From the NCBI RefSeq assembly GCF_000153305.1, contig NZ_CH724107.1:1069697-1133696 (forward strand): a stretch of DNA of 64,000 nt, read 5' to 3'. How positions within the stretch are numbered: the first letter of the stretch is position 1; the number at the start of each line of letters is the position of its first letter. The DNA comes from Oceanicola granulosus HTCC2516. Lineage in GTDB: Bacteria > Pseudomonadota > Alphaproteobacteria > Rhodobacterales > Rhodobacteraceae. This document shows positions 17,735 to 27,957 of this stretch, piece by piece. The translations under genes and the position numbers were made by a program. The notes below the pieces were generated by a model. The model was not told the origin of the DNA. It worked only from the letters and a program-made list of their open reading frames with translations, and searched no databases.

Positions 17735-18610
17735 TTATTGCCCCTGGCCCGGTTCCTGCTCCGCCACGCGGCGCAGGGCGACCATCGCCGGCGGGTTGAG
17801 CCGGATCGTCGGTCGCGCGGAATTCCTCATGTCGACGGCGGCGATGTCGCGGCCGAACAGGTCCTTGGCCTCGTCGAGCGCCAGCACCCGCTCCATCGCC
17901 TGCACCGCGCCCTCGGCGGGCAGCATCACCTTCTGCCCGTCGGCCAGCACCACGTCCCAGCGGCGCGCGCCCATGCGCACCAGCCCGCGCAACTCGTCGC
18001 CCAGCGGGCGCGAGACGCCGTAGAGCGCCAGCGCCTCGGCCAGCGCCGCGTCGGCCCCCTCGCCCGCCACCAGCGGCAGGTCGGGGCGCGCGGCGCGGTT
18101 CGCCAGCGGCGCCACGTAGGTGCCGGAAGCGTCGATCAGCTTCAGCCCGTCGCGGGTGCGCCAGACGGCGGCCGGGACCCGCTGCGTCACCGCGACCTCG
18201 AGCACGCCCCCGGGCCGGACCCGCACCCGCGCGCTCTCGACGGCCGCGACCGCGCCGACGGTCTGGCGCATCTCCTCGAGGTCGAGCAGGAACGACGACA
18301 CCGGAAACTCCACCGGCAGCACCCGCCGGATCTCGGCCGACAGCCCCGCGTCGGCGCCCTCGACGGCCATCGCCGTGACGAGGAACTCGGGGCGGTTCTG
18401 GATCTGGTCGCGCACCTGGGCGTAGGCGGCGGCGACGGTGTCGCGGTTGGCGGGCTGGCTGATCCAGCCGCCGCCGATCCCGGCCACCACCAGCAGCGGC
18501 AGCCCGACACGCAGCATCCGCCGGAAGCCCGGGGTCAGCATCAGCCGCTGGTAGCGGTAGCGCCAGCGCGAGGGGGCCGGATCGCGATAGGCGCGGCTCA
18601 ACGATCGCAA
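17735..18610 (-). CDS. ftsQ: Cell division protein FtsQ
   Basis: A bitopic inner-membrane divisome protein. A cytoplasmic tail ([15 protein letters not shown]) is followed by one membrane segment ([15 protein letters not shown]), then a POTRA domain and the FtsQ/DivIB beta domain ([25 protein letters not shown]). I place the start at TTG 18610 because GGAGGA (18622-18617) lies 6 bases before it and the TTG sits just inside the end of ddl, giving 291 aa. An in-frame GTG at 18637 would add nine residues but has no ribosome site I can see. It lies between ddl and ftsA as in the classic dcw order. Confidence 0.92.
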   Translation of the reverse strand: MRSLSRAYRDPAPSRWRYRYQRLMLTPGFRRMLRVGLPLLVVAGIGGGWISQPANRDTVAAAYAQVRDQIQNRPEFLVTAMAVEGADAGLSAEIRRVLPVEFPVSSFLLDLEEMRQTVGAVAAVESARVRVRPGGVLEVAVTQRVPAAVWRTRDGLKLIDASGTYVAPLANRAARPDLPLVAGEGADAALAEALALYGVSRPLGDELRGLVRMGARRWDVVLADGQKVMLPAEGAVQAMERVLALDEAKDLFGRDIAAVDMRNSARPTIRLNPPAMVALRRVAEQEPGQGQ

Positions 18611-19515
18611 GAGGCGTCCTCCACCAGCCAGGTGCACAGCTCGGGAAAGCCGATCCCCGCCCAGGCGGCCTGTTCGGGCACCAGCGAGGTCGGAGTCATG
18701 CCGGGCTGGGTGTTGATCTCGAGCAGCACCAGCCCGTCGAGCCCGCGGCTCTCGTCCCAGCGGAAGTCGGTGCGCGTCACGCCGCGGCAGCCGATCACCC
18801 GGTGCGCGCGCTCGGCGTAATCGCGGCAGGCGGCCCCGATCTCGGCGGGAATGGCGGCGGGCACCTCGTGGCGCGAGCCGCCTTCCTTGTACTTGGCGTC
18901 GTAGTCGTACCAGCCGTCGGTGATGATGTCGGTGACGCCGAGCGCGCCGCGCTCACCCATCACCATCGTCGTCAGCTCGCGCCCCGGCGCGAAGGCCTCG
19001 ACCATCACCCGCTCGGGCATCTCCGCGCCCAGCTTCGGCGGCGCGTTGGCGCCCTCGGCGACGATGTAGACGCCGACCGACGATCCCTCGTTGTAGGGCT
19101 TCACCACGTAGGGCGGCGGCAGGACATGCCCCGCCTCGACCTCATCCCGGGTGGCGAGGCGGCTCTCCATGACCGGCAGCCCTTCGGCGCGAAAGGCGTC
19201 CTTGGCCCGCTCCTTGTCCATGGCGAGGGCGGAGGCGAGGACGCCGGAATGGGTGTAGGGAAGCCGCAGCCACTCGAGCAGGCCCTGAACGCAGCCATCC
19301 TCGCCCCAGCGGCCGTGCAGCGCGTTGAACACCACGTCGGGCTTCGCTTCGGCGAGCCGCTCGGCCAGGTCGGGGCCGGCATCGATCTCGATCGTGGAGA
19401 AGCCGGCCTCGCGCAGCGCGTCGACACAGCCGCGGCCGGTCGACAGCGACACCTCGCGTTCGGCCGACGGGCCGCCCATCAGGACTGCAACGAGTGCGGA
19501 ACGCCCGCCCGACAT
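18598..19515 (-). CDS. ddl: D-alanine--D-alanine ligase
   Basis: A 305-aa ATP-grasp enzyme making the D-Ala-D-Ala dipeptide for peptidoglycan. It opens with [19 protein letters not shown] (Ddl N-domain), has [17 protein letters not shown] in the ATP-binding lobe, and closes with [21 protein letters not shown], which carries the Mg ligands and the family signature. The ATG at 19515 is preferred, with GAGG about nine bases upstream; an ATG at 19554 has no ribosome site and would add an unconserved leader. It overlaps ftsQ and follows murB by 99 bases. Confidence 0.95.
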   Translation of the reverse strand: MSGGRSALVAVLMGGPSAEREVSLSTGRGCVDALREAGFSTIEIDAGPDLAERLAEAKPDVVFNALHGRWGEDGCVQGLLEWLRLPYTHSGVLASALAMDKERAKDAFRAEGLPVMESRLATRDEVEAGHVLPPPYVVKPYNEGSSVGVYIVAEGANAPPKLGAEMPERVMVEAFAPGRELTTMVMGERGALGVTDIITDGWYDYDAKYKEGGSRHEVPAAIPAEIGAACRDYAERAHRVIGCRGVTRTDFRWDESRGLDGLVLLEINTQPGMTPTSLVPEQAAWAGIGFPELCTWLVEDASCDR

Positions 19516-19614
19516 GTACTCTGCCTCACGCGGGCCGTTCGCGCGGCCCGTCATCTGAAGTCTTCTGGATGGTCGCCCTGCCCGGTTGCCGTCCGGACGA
19601 GGCGGAACTGCTCG

Positions 19615-20559
19615 TCAAGTCGGGGCCGGTTCGCCGACCCTCATGATTTCCCACTCTAGCGTGAGCCCGCGCGCCTCGTAAACCTTTTTCCGCACCGTCT
19701 CGCCCAAGGATTCAAGGTCTTGCGCCGTGGCCTCACCGGCGTTGGTGAGGAAGTTCGGGTGCTTCTCGTTCATCACCGCACCACCCAGCCGCGCACCGCG
19801 CAGGCCGGCCTCGTCGATGACCTTCCAGGCCTTCAGATCGTGGCTGTCGTCGGGGGCGCCGGTGGAGGAATAGCCGGCCGGGTTGCGGAAGGTGGAGCCG
19901 GCGGTGCGGTCCTTGGTCGGCTGGCTCTCGTCGCGCTTGGCGAGCTGGGTCTCCATGCGCGCGGCGAGCGCGTCGGGCTCCCCCGCCTCCGCCTCGAACA
20001 CCGCCTCCACGATGACCGCCCCGGCGGGCAGCTCGGAGCTGCGGTAGGCGAGCTTCAGCTCGGCGGCGGGCAGCGTGGCGATGGTGCCGTCGCGGTGGAC
20101 GAGGGTGATCTCGCGCAGGTGGTCGGCGACGTAGGAGCCGTAGCAGCCGGCGTTCATGCGCACCGCGCCGCCGATCGCGCCGGGGATGGTGCGCAGGAAG
20201 GTCAGGTCGCGCCCCGCCGCCGCCGCCTTGCGCGCCACGTGGGCGTCCAGCGCCGCCGCGCCGGCGCGCACCAGCCCGTCGTCGCCGATCTCGATGCCGT
20301 TGAAGCCGCGCCCGAGCCGGATCACAACGCCCCGGATGCCGCCGTCGCGCACGATCAGGTTGGAGCCGACGCCCATCGGGAACACGGCGATCTCCGCCGG
20401 CAGCGCCGCGAGGAACGCGGCGAGGTCGTCGCGGTCGGCGGGCTGGAACAGCCAGTCGGCCGGGCCGCCGACCCGCAGCCAGGTCAGGTCGGAGAGCGGG
20501 CGGTCGGCGGTGAGGGTGCCCCGGGGCTCGGGGAGGCGGATCTGGGGCTGGCTGGTCAT
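19615..20559 (-). CDS. murB: UDP-N-acetylenolpyruvoylglucosamine reductase MurB
   Basis: A 314-aa FAD enzyme that reduces UDP-GlcNAc-enolpyruvate to UDP-MurNAc. The FAD domain shows [17 protein letters not shown] and [15 protein letters not shown], and [16 protein letters not shown] follows. The catalytic Ser lies in AGSTFRNP, and the end has [15 protein letters not shown]. The absence of the E. coli-type extension marks it as a type II MurB. The start ATG 20559 ([12 protein letters not shown]) begins the conserved sequence; a further-upstream start would add an Arg-rich stretch. Confidence 0.95.
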   Translation of the reverse strand: MTSQPQIRLPEPRGTLTADRPLSDLTWLRVGGPADWLFQPADRDDLAAFLAALPAEIAVFPMGVGSNLIVRDGGIRGVVIRLGRGFNGIEIGDDGLVRAGAAALDAHVARKAAAAGRDLTFLRTIPGAIGGAVRMNAGCYGSYVADHLREITLVHRDGTIATLPAAELKLAYRSSELPAGAVIVEAVFEAEAGEPDALAARMETQLAKRDESQPTKDRTAGSTFRNPAGYSSTGAPDDSHDLKAWKVIDEAGLRGARLGGAVMNEKHPNFLTNAGEATAQDLESLGETVRKKVYEARGLTLEWEIMRVGEPAPT

Positions 20560-20604
20560 GCGGCGCTGTCTGCAACGCTTTGGCCGCGCCGGCAAGAGTC
20601 GGGC

Positions 20605-20853
20605 TCAGGCCGCGAGGCGACTGCGCAACCATCGGCCGAGGAAGTAGACGGGCCAGCGCAGGATCGACGCCCCCGCGGCGAGGCAGGCGAGGCCCCACCA
20701 GGCCCCGTCGCTCCAGATCACCCAGCCGAGCAGCGGCAGCCCCGTCGCGATCAGCCCGTAGGCGCGGCGCCAGTGGTTGTCGCGGGACGGGATCAGCGCC
20801 AGCAGGTTGGCGGTCACGATCCAGGCGAAGGCGGCGGTCAGCGCGAGGGACAT
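20605..20853 (-). CDS. DUF2484 family membrane protein
   Basis: An 82-aa inner-membrane protein with three hydrophobic stretches (MSLALTAAFAWIVTANLLAL, LIATGLPLLGWVIW, LACLAAGASILRWPVYFL). Proteins of this family occur between murC and murB in Rhodobacterales, so the position itself supports the call. GGAG lies eight bases before the ATG at 20853; an alternative TTG two codons earlier is less likely. Its function is unknown; a link with cell-wall synthesis is suggested only by gene order. Confidence 0.82.
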   Translation of the reverse strand: MSLALTAAFAWIVTANLLALIPSRDNHWRRAYGLIATGLPLLGWVIWSDGAWWGLACLAAGASILRWPVYFLGRWLRSRLAA

Positions 20854-20942
20854 GGGCAAAGCTCCGGCGGTTTTCCGGAGGGGGCATAGCGGAGGAGCGC
20901 GGCGGGATTATGGCGCGAGGCCCGACGCGGCGCGCGGCCCCC

Positions 20943-21001
20943 GTAGGCCGGGCTTCAGCCCGGCCCCGCCCGGACGCGTGCCGGGCTGAAGCCCGGCCTA
21001 C
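20943..21001. repeat. REP-like paired palindrome
   Basis: A perfect 21-bp inverted repeat: 20943-20963 pairs with 20981-21001 around a 17-base spacer. Each arm is itself palindromic (GCCGGGCT TC AGCCCGGC), so it looks like two REP units facing each other. The right arm runs over the stop codon of the 75-aa gene. Similar GCCGGGCTTCAGCCCGGC words are scattered in high-GC proteobacteria. Confidence 0.75.
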
Positions 21002-21225
21002 AGGCCGCCGCGGATCACCCTGCGCAGGGGGCGCAGCGCCGCCAGTCCGGCGCCGAGGGCGACGTAGCCCGTCACCGCCTCGGCGGGGTCGGCGCGATAG
21101 TGCAGCCACAGCAGCACCGCCGCCGCCAGGGCGAACAGCCAGACCAGCCGGAACAGCAGCCGCGACAGACCCGCCGCGACGATCAGCCCGATCACCCAGA
21201 CCGCGACCGCCGCCCCGCCGCTCAC
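20998..21225 (-). CDS. Small hypothetical membrane protein (75 aa) coupled to murC
   Basis: Starts at GTG 21225, whose last two bases plus the next base are the murC stop (GTGA overlap), so its translation is probably coupled to murC. It encodes [20 protein letters not shown], then [19 protein letters not shown] and [17 protein letters not shown]: three hydrophobic stretches, likely two or three membrane passes with a basic C-terminus. I do not recognise the family. The stop codon lies in the right arm of a REP-like repeat, so the original 3' end may have been altered by that insertion (inference). Confidence 0.6.
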   Translation of the reverse strand: MSGGAAVAVWVIGLIVAAGLSRLLFRLVWLFALAAAVLLWLHYRADPAEAVTGYVALGAGLAALRPLRRVIRGGL

Positions 21226-22616
21226 CGCGCCAGCCGCTCCGGCAGGTTCGTCGCCCAGGCGCTGATGGTGCCCGCGCCGAGGCAGACCACCATGTCGCCG
21301 GGCCGGGCCTGCTCGCGCACCAGCCGCTCGAGGTCGTCCTCGTCGGTGACGGCGCGGGCGTGGCGGTGGCCGGCGCGGATCAGCCCGGCGACGAGGTCGT
21401 CGCGGCTCGCGCCGGGGATCGGCTCCTCGCCGGCGGCGTAGACCTCGCCGATGGCGACCACGTCGGCCTCGTTGAAGCAGTTGCAGAACTGGTCGAACAA
21501 CGAGCTCAGCCGCGAGTAGCGGTGCGGCTGGTGCACCGCGATCACCCGCCCCTCGGTGGCCTGCCGCGCCGCCTTGAGCACCGCGGCGATCTCCACCGGG
21601 TGGTGACCGTAATCGTCGATGATCGCCACCCCGCCGACCTCGCCGACCCGGGTGAAGCGGCGGTTGACGCCGCCGAAGGCGGCCAGCGCCTCGCGGATCT
21701 CGTCGCGCTTCATGCCGAGGTGGCGCGCCACGGCGACGGCCGAGAGGGCGTTGGAGACGTTGTGGTCCCCCGGCATCGGCAGCGAGCAGTCCTCGATGAC
21801 CGTGCCCTCGCCCTGCAGCGCGATATCGAACTTCGCCACGCCCTTGTCGTAGGTCAGGTTGATCGCGCGCACGTCGGCCTGTGCGTTGAAGCCGAAGGTG
21901 ACGACGCGCCGGTCGGTGATGCGGCTGACCAGCCCCTGCACGTCGGGATGGTCGGTGCAGCAGACCGCGAGCCCGTAGAACGGGATGTTGGAGACGAAGT
22001 CGTAAAACCCCTTCTTCAGCGCCTCCTCGGTGCCCCAATGCTCCATGTGCTCGGGGTCGATGTTGGTGACGATGGCGATGGTGGCGGGCAGCCGGTTGAA
22101 GGTGCCGTCGCTCTCGTCGGCCTCGACCACCATCCACTCGCCCTCGCCGACGCGGGCGTTGGAGCCGTAGGCGTGGATGATGCCGCCGTTGATGACGGTG
22201 GGATCGAAGCGGCCGTGGTCGAGCAGCGAGGCCACCATGGTGGTGGTCGTCGTCTTGCCGTGGGTGCCGGCGACGGCGATGTTGGACTTCATCCGCATCA
22301 GCTCGGCCAGCATCTCGGCGCGCCGCACCACCGGCAGGCCGCGGCGGCGGGCCTCGTCGAGCTCGGGGTTGCCGGGCTTGATCGCCGAGGAGATCACCAC
22401 CACTTCGGCGCCCTCGAGGTTCTCCGCCCGCTGGCCCTCGAAGATGTGCGCGCCGAGCGAGGCGAGCCGCTCGGTCAGCGGCGTCGTCTTCTGGTCGGAG
22501 CCCTGCACCACGTAGCCGTGGTTGAGCAGCACCTCCGCGATCCCGGACATGCCGATGCCGCCGATGCCGACAAAGTGGAGCGGTCCCACGTCGAGGGGGA
22601 GTTTCGTCGGAGCCAT
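21222..22616 (-). CDS. murC: UDP-N-acetylmuramate--L-alanine ligase MurC
   Basis: A 464-aa Mur ligase adding L-Ala to UDP-MurNAc. The N-domain opens [17 protein letters not shown], and the ATP loop GTHGKTTTT starts at residue 117. [11 protein letters not shown] carries a Mg-binding acidic site, and YGHHPVEI and [10 protein letters not shown] are C-domain signatures. The ligase is followed leftward by a GTGA-coupled small gene and preceded by murG, 40 bases away. Confidence 0.96.
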   Translation of the reverse strand: MAPTKLPLDVGPLHFVGIGGIGMSGIAEVLLNHGYVVQGSDQKTTPLTERLASLGAHIFEGQRAENLEGAEVVVISSAIKPGNPELDEARRRGLPVVRRAEMLAELMRMKSNIAVAGTHGKTTTTTMVASLLDHGRFDPTVINGGIIHAYGSNARVGEGEWMVVEADESDGTFNRLPATIAIVTNIDPEHMEHWGTEEALKKGFYDFVSNIPFYGLAVCCTDHPDVQGLVSRITDRRVVTFGFNAQADVRAINLTYDKGVAKFDIALQGEGTVIEDCSLPMPGDHNVSNALSAVAVARHLGMKRDEIREALAAFGGVNRRFTRVGEVGGVAIIDDYGHHPVEIAAVLKAARQATEGRVIAVHQPHRYSRLSSLFDQFCNCFNEADVVAIGEVYAAGEEPIPGASRDDLVAGLIRAGHRHARAVTDEDDLERLVREQARPGDMVVCLGAGTISAWATNLPERLAR

Positions 22617-22656
22617 GTTCTGTCGTTCCCGTCAGAGAGGAGGATTGGGCGTCCCT

Positions 22657-23745
22657 CTACTGGTCGGCCAGCCGTTCCACCAGCCCCACCAGCCGATCCG
22701 TCGCGTCCGGCACGGCCTGCCCCAGCGCGGCGCGCGACATCTGCAGCGCCCCGTCGGCGTCGCCGAGCACCAGCGCGACCTGCTCGGCCAGCGTGTCGAC
22801 CTGCAGCTTGCCCTCGGGCAGCAGGATCGCCGCCCCCGCCCCGGCGAGGCCGCGGGCGTTGGCGGTCTGCTCGTCGCGGATGGCGCTCGCGAGCGGAATC
22901 AGGATCGACGGCCGGCCGATGACGGAGATGTCCGCCACCGACGAGGCGCCGGCGCGGCTGATGACCAGCTGCGCCTCGCTCATCCGCTCGGGCAGGTCGG
23001 AGAAGAAGGTGTCGACCTCGGCCTCGATGCCCTCGCCGTAATAGTAGTCGGCCACCCGCGCGACGTCTTCCTCGCGGGCCTGGTGGCTGACCCGCACGTG
23101 GCGGCGGATCTCGCGCGGTAGCGCCGACAGCGCCGGCGGCACCACGTCCGACAGGATGCGCGCGCCCTGCGAGCCGCCGATCACCAGCACCGACATCGGG
23201 TAGTCGCCCGGCGCGATGTAGGGCGCGCCGGCCCGCGCCAGCACCGCGCCGCGCACCGGGTTGCCGACATGCACGCCCTCGACGCCCTCGGGCAGCTTCG
23301 TCGGCCAGGTGCCGCAGGCCACGGCGTCGACGCGGCGCGCGAACAGCTCGTTGACCCGGCCGAGCACGCCGTTCTGCTCGTGGATCATGCGCGGGATCCC
23401 GAGCAGGCGCGCCGCCGCCAGCGCCGGGATCGACGGATAGCCGCCGAAGCCCACCACCGCCGCCGGCCGGTCGGCCCGCATCGAGCGGCGCGCGGCCCAG
23501 ACGCCGGCGCCCACCCGCAGCGGCACCGCCGCCTTGGCGAGCACGCCGCCGCGCGCGAAGGTCGCCGAGGCGATCACCTCCTGCGTCACCGCCTCGGGGA
23601 ACGCGCCGGAATAGCGCGCGCCGCGCGCGTCGGTCGACAGCTTCACCCGCCAGCCCCTGGCCAGCATCGCCTCCGCCAGCGCCTGCGCGGGAAACATGTG
23701 CCCGCCGGTGCCCCCGGCGGCGATGACGAGCAGCGGTGCGCTCAT
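22657..23745 (-). CDS. murG: MurG glycosyltransferase (lipid II synthase)
   Basis: A 362-aa GT28 enzyme that transfers GlcNAc to lipid I on the inner face of the membrane. The N-terminal nucleotide-sugar loop GGTGGH is at residues 11-16. [18 protein letters not shown] and [11 protein letters not shown] are typical, and the second glycine loop is [37 protein letters not shown] is the UDP-GlcNAc site. The start ATG 23745 overlaps the ftsW stop by four bases (ATGA). Confidence 0.96.
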   Translation of the reverse strand: MSAPLLVIAAGGTGGHMFPAQALAEAMLARGWRVKLSTDARGARYSGAFPEAVTQEVIASATFARGGVLAKAAVPLRVGAGVWAARRSMRADRPAAVVGFGGYPSIPALAAARLLGIPRMIHEQNGVLGRVNELFARRVDAVACGTWPTKLPEGVEGVHVGNPVRGAVLARAGAPYIAPGDYPMSVLVIGGSQGARILSDVVPPALSALPREIRRHVRVSHQAREEDVARVADYYYGEGIEAEVDTFFSDLPERMSEAQLVISRAGASSVADISVIGRPSILIPLASAIRDEQTANARGLAGAGAAILLPEGKLQVDTLAEQVALVLGDADGALQMSRAALGQAVPDATDRLVGLVERLADQ

Positions 23746-24911
23746 GCCCGCCCCCGGCCCCGCAGGATGTCGCCGATCTCGCCCTGCGGCCGGGTCCGGG
23801 TGAAGGCGAGCAGCATCCCCACCGCGATGCCGCTGGCGATCACCGACGAGCCGCCGTAGCTCACGAAGGGCAGCGTCATGCCCTTGGCGGGCAGCAGCCG
23901 CACCGCGACGCCCATGTTGATCATCGCCTGCACGCCGAAGGCGCAGGCGAGGCCGGTACCGGCGAGGCGGATGAACGGGTCGCGCTCGCGCATCAGCCGG
24001 ATCAGCGAGCGCACCACGACGATGCAGAACAGCGCGATCACCGCGAGCACGAGCAGCAGCCCGTATTCCTCGGCGGCGACGGCGATGATGAAGTCGGTGT
24101 GCGCGTCGGGCAGCGACCACTTCACCGTCCCCTCGCCCACCCCGGTGCCGAAGAAGCCGCCCTCGCGGATGGCGTTGGTGGCGTAGCCGAGCTGGGTGCG
24201 CGGATCGACGTCGGGCGACAGGAAGCCGTCGATGCGGCGCGCGAAGTGCTCGGAGCTGTTGTAGGCGAAGGTGCCCGCGACGACGGTCATTCCCACCAGC
24301 CCGATCAGCAGCACCATCGGCGCGCCGGCGACGAAGTACATCACGCCCCACGAGAACAGCACCAGGCAGGCCTGCCCGAAGTCGGGCTGCATCGCGAGGA
24401 AGCCGACGATCACCAGCGCCAGCACGAACGAATAGGCCCGCCCCGGCGGCCCGCCGATCTCCTGGCTGGCGGCCATGAACCACGCGGCGACGACGACGAA
24501 GCCGGGCTTGAGGAACTCCGAGGGCTGCAGGCTGGCGAAGCCGAGCGAGTACCAGCGCACCGCGCCCTTGCCGAAATCGGTGCCGAAGACCGGCAGCAGC
24601 ATCACCGCCGCCAGCGACGCGGCGAAGCCGATGGTGGCGAGGCGGCGCACCAGCGTGGGCGACATCATCGACACCGCGAGCATCACCGTCAGGGCGATCA
24701 TGCCGAAGCCGAACTGGCGGGTGACGTAGTAGAACGGCTCGAGCCCGTTCTTGGAGGCCAGCGGCGGCGAGGCCGCGAAGCCGAGCAACATGCCGATCCC
24801 GAACAGGATCAGAACGCAGGACATCGTCCACTTGTCGATCGTCCGCCACCAGCGCGGCAGGATCGGATCCCCCGCCGCCGCCGGAATCGTGCCATGGACC
24901 ATTTCCGTCAT
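23742..24911 (-). CDS. ftsW: Cell division protein FtsW
   Basis: A 389-aa SEDS-family glycosyltransferase polymerising septal peptidoglycan, with about ten membrane segments. Conserved stretches include [28 protein letters not shown], and near the end [20 protein letters not shown] followed by [11 protein letters not shown], the SEDS signature. It opens the leftward mur/fts run seen here; a promoter probably lies in the 141 bases up to the thiamine kinase gene. ATGA overlap with murG. Confidence 0.96.
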   Translation of the reverse strand: MTEMVHGTIPAAAGDPILPRWWRTIDKWTMSCVLILFGIGMLLGFAASPPLASKNGLEPFYYVTRQFGFGMIALTVMLAVSMMSPTLVRRLATIGFAASLAAVMLLPVFGTDFGKGAVRWYSLGFASLQPSEFLKPGFVVVAAWFMAASQEIGGPPGRAYSFVLALVIVGFLAMQPDFGQACLVLFSWGVMYFVAGAPMVLLIGLVGMTVVAGTFAYNSSEHFARRIDGFLSPDVDPRTQLGYATNAIREGGFFGTGVGEGTVKWSLPDAHTDFIIAVAAEEYGLLLVLAVIALFCIVVVRSLIRLMRERDPFIRLAGTGLACAFGVQAMINMGVAVRLLPAKGMTLPFVSYGGSSVIASGIAVGMLLAFTRTRPQGEIGDILRGRGRA

Positions 24912-25052
24912 GGATGTACCGCCACGCCTCTGCCCGCCCGGGTTCGCCCCGGATCTGACGGTCAGGTTAGCGCCGTTTCCGCGCCGAAGCCAGCCTTAAG
25001 CGAATCGCGCTCCGGCCGGCGGCGGCTCCGCGCCGAGGCCCCTGCCCCGCGC

Positions 25053-25769
25053 TCAGCGCCACGGTGCGGCGTCGAGCAGCGCCGCCACCGCCAGCGCGAG
25101 CTCGGCGCGCGGCAGGATCACCAGCAGCCCCGGCTTGGCCACCTCGAGCCGCACCGGTCCCGTCGCCTCGTTGGAGGTGCCGATCCGGCCGTCGGGCGCG
25201 AGCGTCAGCCCGTCGATCGGCCAGCGCAGGCCCTGCGAGCGCCCGGTGATCTCGCGCATGGGAAACAGCGATACCCGCACCCCCGCCGCCAGCGGCAGCG
25301 CCAACCGGGGCGGCGCGAGGAAGGTGACGTCCTCGCCGCCGAGCAGCAGGCAGGGGTGCGCCGCCCGGCGCACCAGCACGTTCATCGCGGCGAGTTCGTG
25401 ATCGAAGCGCCCGCCCGTCATCCCCACCGCGATGACGAGCGGCGCGTCGATCGCACGCAGCGCCTTGTCGAAGTCGGTCGTCTCCTGCTCGGCCACCCGG
25501 TGGAGCCGCCCCTCGAGCCGGGCCGCCGCCGCCGCCGACAGGCTGTCCATGTCGCCGATCACCGCTTCGGGCATCCGCCCCAGCTCCAGCACCGAGTCGC
25601 CGCCCCCGTCGGCCGCGACGAGCCGGGGCGCCAGCGCGAGCGCCTCGCTCAGCGCCGTCTCGCTCACGGTGCCGCCGCCGGCCAGGGTGATTGGCGCGGT
25701 GCTGCGGACAATGGCCGCGCCGGCCTCGGGATTGGCCTCCGGCGCTCCGGGCTGCCCCAAAGTGGTCAC
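25053..25769 (-). CDS. Thiamine diphosphokinase
   Basis: A 238-aa enzyme making thiamine diphosphate from thiamine and ATP. Family motifs: LVAADGGGDSVLEL, then AVIGDMDSL, then ETTDFDKALRAI and GMTGGRFDHELAAMNVL; the last three are TPK signatures. The C-terminal beta domain (GLRWPIDGLTLAPDGRIGTSNEATG) binds thiamine. I prefer GTG 25769 because GGGGGA lies seven bases before it; TTG 25784 in the same frame is possible. It reads away from the Ala/Glu-rich gene. Confidence 0.85.
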   Translation of the reverse strand: MTTLGQPGAPEANPEAGAAIVRSTAPITLAGGGTVSETALSEALALAPRLVAADGGGDSVLELGRMPEAVIGDMDSLSAAAAARLEGRLHRVAEQETTDFDKALRAIDAPLVIAVGMTGGRFDHELAAMNVLVRRAAHPCLLLGGEDVTFLAPPRLALPLAAGVRVSLFPMREITGRSQGLRWPIDGLTLAPDGRIGTSNEATGPVRLEVAKPGLLVILPRAELALAVAALLDAAPWR

Positions 25770-25864
25770 GAAATAATCCCCCAATAATCCTCATCCTGTT
25801 CCGACTTGCGAACCAGTTCGTGATAGAACCGATGACCGTGGGGATGAGAGAAAGCGAGCAAAGA

Positions 25865-27928
25865 ATGGCCGAGTCGAGCAAGATTCTGACGGTATCCTAC
25901 GGCACCTTTTCGTGCACCCTCGAGGGGTTCGACGACGCGTTCGACACGATGAAGGCCATCGCGGAATACTTCCGCGACCTCGCCGCCGACGACCGCTACT
26001 TCGGCGCCGAGCCCGCCACGCCGGACCCCGAGATGCTGGCCCGCATCGCCGAGCGCGAGGCCGAGCGCCGCGTCGAGGCGCGGCTCGAGCAGGGCGGCTA
26101 CGTGCTGCGCCCCTCGCTCGCGCCCGCCGCTGCCGCCCAGCCCGCCGCGCCCGCCGACGCCCCGGCTTCGGCCCCGGCCGAAGAGGCGCCAGCGCCCGCG
26201 CCGGCCGCCGAGGAGAAGGACCCCGCGCCCCAGGGCTACGGCGAGCACGAGGGCGAGGAGCGCCCCTGGGCCGAGCTCGACCAGGGCGAGCGCCGCCTGA
26301 TCCGCCGCGCCCGCCGGGCCCGCCGCGACGCCGAGCGCGCCGCCGCCGCCGAGGCGAAGCGGCGCAAGGCCGAGGAAGACGCCGCCCGCAAGCAGGCCGA
26401 GGAGGCCGAGCGCGCGGCCGCCGCGAAAGCGGCAGAGGACGCCGCGCGCCGCGAGGCCGAGGAAGCCGCGCGCAAGGAGGCCGAAGAGGCCGAGGCCGCC
26501 GCCCGCCGGGCCGCCGAGGCCGCGATCGCCGAGCAGTCCCAGCGCCTCGAGCTCGAGCCGGACTCAGTCGCCGCCAAGCTCGCCCGCATCCGCGCCGTCG
26601 TCGGCCGCTCCCCCGCCCCCAGCGCGCCGCAGCAGAGCGCCGGCTACGAGGACGAGGAGACCCCTTCCGATACGCCCGCCGCCGCGCCGCAGGCCGCCCC
26701 CGTCGACCCGCTCCGCGCGATCCTCACCGAGCCGGAGGCCGAGGCCGCCGGGGAGGCCGGGACCGATGCGCCCGAAGCCGACGACCGCGTGGTGCCCATC
26801 TCGCGCGACGAGGACGAGACCGGCCGCGCCGAGACCGCCGGGCGCAGCGGCGGCATCGCCGAACTCGACGGGCTCGAGGAGCTCGACGAGCTCGTCGGCA
26901 GGGACGGCGACGACGACGACACCGGCCTCTCGCCCGACGAGGAAGCTGACCTGCTCGCCGAACTCGCCGAGGTCGAGCGCATCGGCGCCGACGAGGGGGA
27001 GACGGAGACGGCAGAGGCCGTTACCGAGGAGGACGCTTCCGAAGGGGAAACCGAGGAGATAGCCGTCGCCGAGGACGCGGAAGGCGAGGACGCCGCCGAG
27101 GACGAGGCCGCCCGGGCCGAGACCGAGGCGCCCGCCGAGGCCGACGAAGCTGCCCTGCCGGCCGAGGAGGAGGCTGCCGCCCCCGAGGCCGACGCGGCTC
27201 CCGAGGAGGCCGCCGGCCGTCGCCGGAGGGCCGGACTGCTCGCCGGCTCTCCGGACGAGGCGCGGATCCTGTCGGAGACCGACGCACAGCTCAACGAGCC
27301 CGAGGGCAACCGCCGCCGCCAGGCCATCGCGCACCTCAAGGCCGCCGTCGCCGCCACCGAGGCCGCCCGCCGGCTTGGCGAGGGAGAGCGCGCGGCCGCG
27401 GACGACGGCGAGGAAGGCGAGAACATGTTCCGCGACGACCTCGACCAGGTCGTCCGCCCGCGCCGCGCGCCCCGCGCCCTGTCGCGTTCCGACCGGCCCA
27501 AGCCCGCGCCGCTCAAGCTCGTCGCCTCCCAGCGCATCGACGTGCCGCCCGCGCCCGCCGAGGAGCCGGCCGGCCCGGTCCGCCCGCGCCGGGTCCAGAG
27601 CGGCGGCGCGAGCGCCCGCCCGCGCGACGGCGAGAGCAATGCCGGCTTCGCCAAGTTCGCCGCCGACATGGGCGCGACCGGCCTCGCCGACCTGCTCGAG
27701 TGCGCCGCCGCCCACGAGGCCTTCATCCAGGGCAACGACGACGTGTCGCGCCCGCAGATCATGAAGAAGGTGCAGTCGATCATGCCCGAGCAGTTCAGCC
27801 GGGAGGACGGGCTGCGCGCCTTCGGCACGCTGCTGCGCCAGGGCCGGCTCGAGAAGGTGCGCAACGGCCGCTTCCAGGTGGCGCAGACGACCCGCTTCCG
27901 CCCGACCAAGGCGGCGTCCAACAGCTGA
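25865..27928 (+). CDS. Large Ala/Glu-rich conserved hypothetical protein
   Basis: A 687-aa acidic protein with conserved ends and a low-complexity centre. Residues 1-70 (KILTVSYGTFSCTLEGFDD, then MKAIAEYFRDLAADDRYFG) look like a conserved folded unit. Residues ~130-235 are a highly charged coiled-coil of Ala/Glu/Arg repeats. Residues ~255-560 are Ala/Glu/Asp-rich and probably disordered. The last ~90 (FAKFAADMGATGLADLLECA, then PQIMKKVQSIMPEQFSREDG and FGTLLRQGRLEKVRNGRFQV) look like a second conserved domain. No membrane segment or signal. I recall relatives in Rhodobacterales in this position but no known function. Start ATG 25865 follows the conserved N-terminus; ATGs at 25832 and 25844 are alternatives. 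Confidence 0.8.
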   Translation: MAESSKILTVSYGTFSCTLEGFDDAFDTMKAIAEYFRDLAADDRYFGAEPATPDPEMLARIAEREAERRVEARLEQGGYVLRPSLAPAAAAQPAAPADAPASAPAEEAPAPAPAAEEKDPAPQGYGEHEGEERPWAELDQGERRLIRRARRARRDAERAAAAEAKRRKAEEDAARKQAEEAERAAAAKAAEDAARREAEEAARKEAEEAEAAARRAAEAAIAEQSQRLELEPDSVAAKLARIRAVVGRSPAPSAPQQSAGYEDEETPSDTPAAAPQAAPVDPLRAILTEPEAEAAGEAGTDAPEADDRVVPISRDEDETGRAETAGRSGGIAELDGLEELDELVGRDGDDDDTGLSPDEEADLLAELAEVERIGADEGETETAEAVTEEDASEGETEEIAVAEDAEGEDAAEDEAARAETEAPAEADEAALPAEEEAAAPEADAAPEEAAGRRRRAGLLAGSPDEARILSETDAQLNEPEGNRRRQAIAHLKAAVAATEAARRLGEGERAAADDGEEGENMFRDDLDQVVRPRRAPRALSRSDRPKPAPLKLVASQRIDVPPAPAEEPAGPVRPRRVQSGGASARPRDGESNAGFAKFAADMGATGLADLLECAAAHEAFIQGNDDVSRPQIMKKVQSIMPEQFSREDGLRAFGTLLRQGRLEKVRNGRFQVAQTTRFRPTKAASNS

Positions 27929-27957
27929 GCCGTCGCGACGGCCGACGACGCGGGTGC

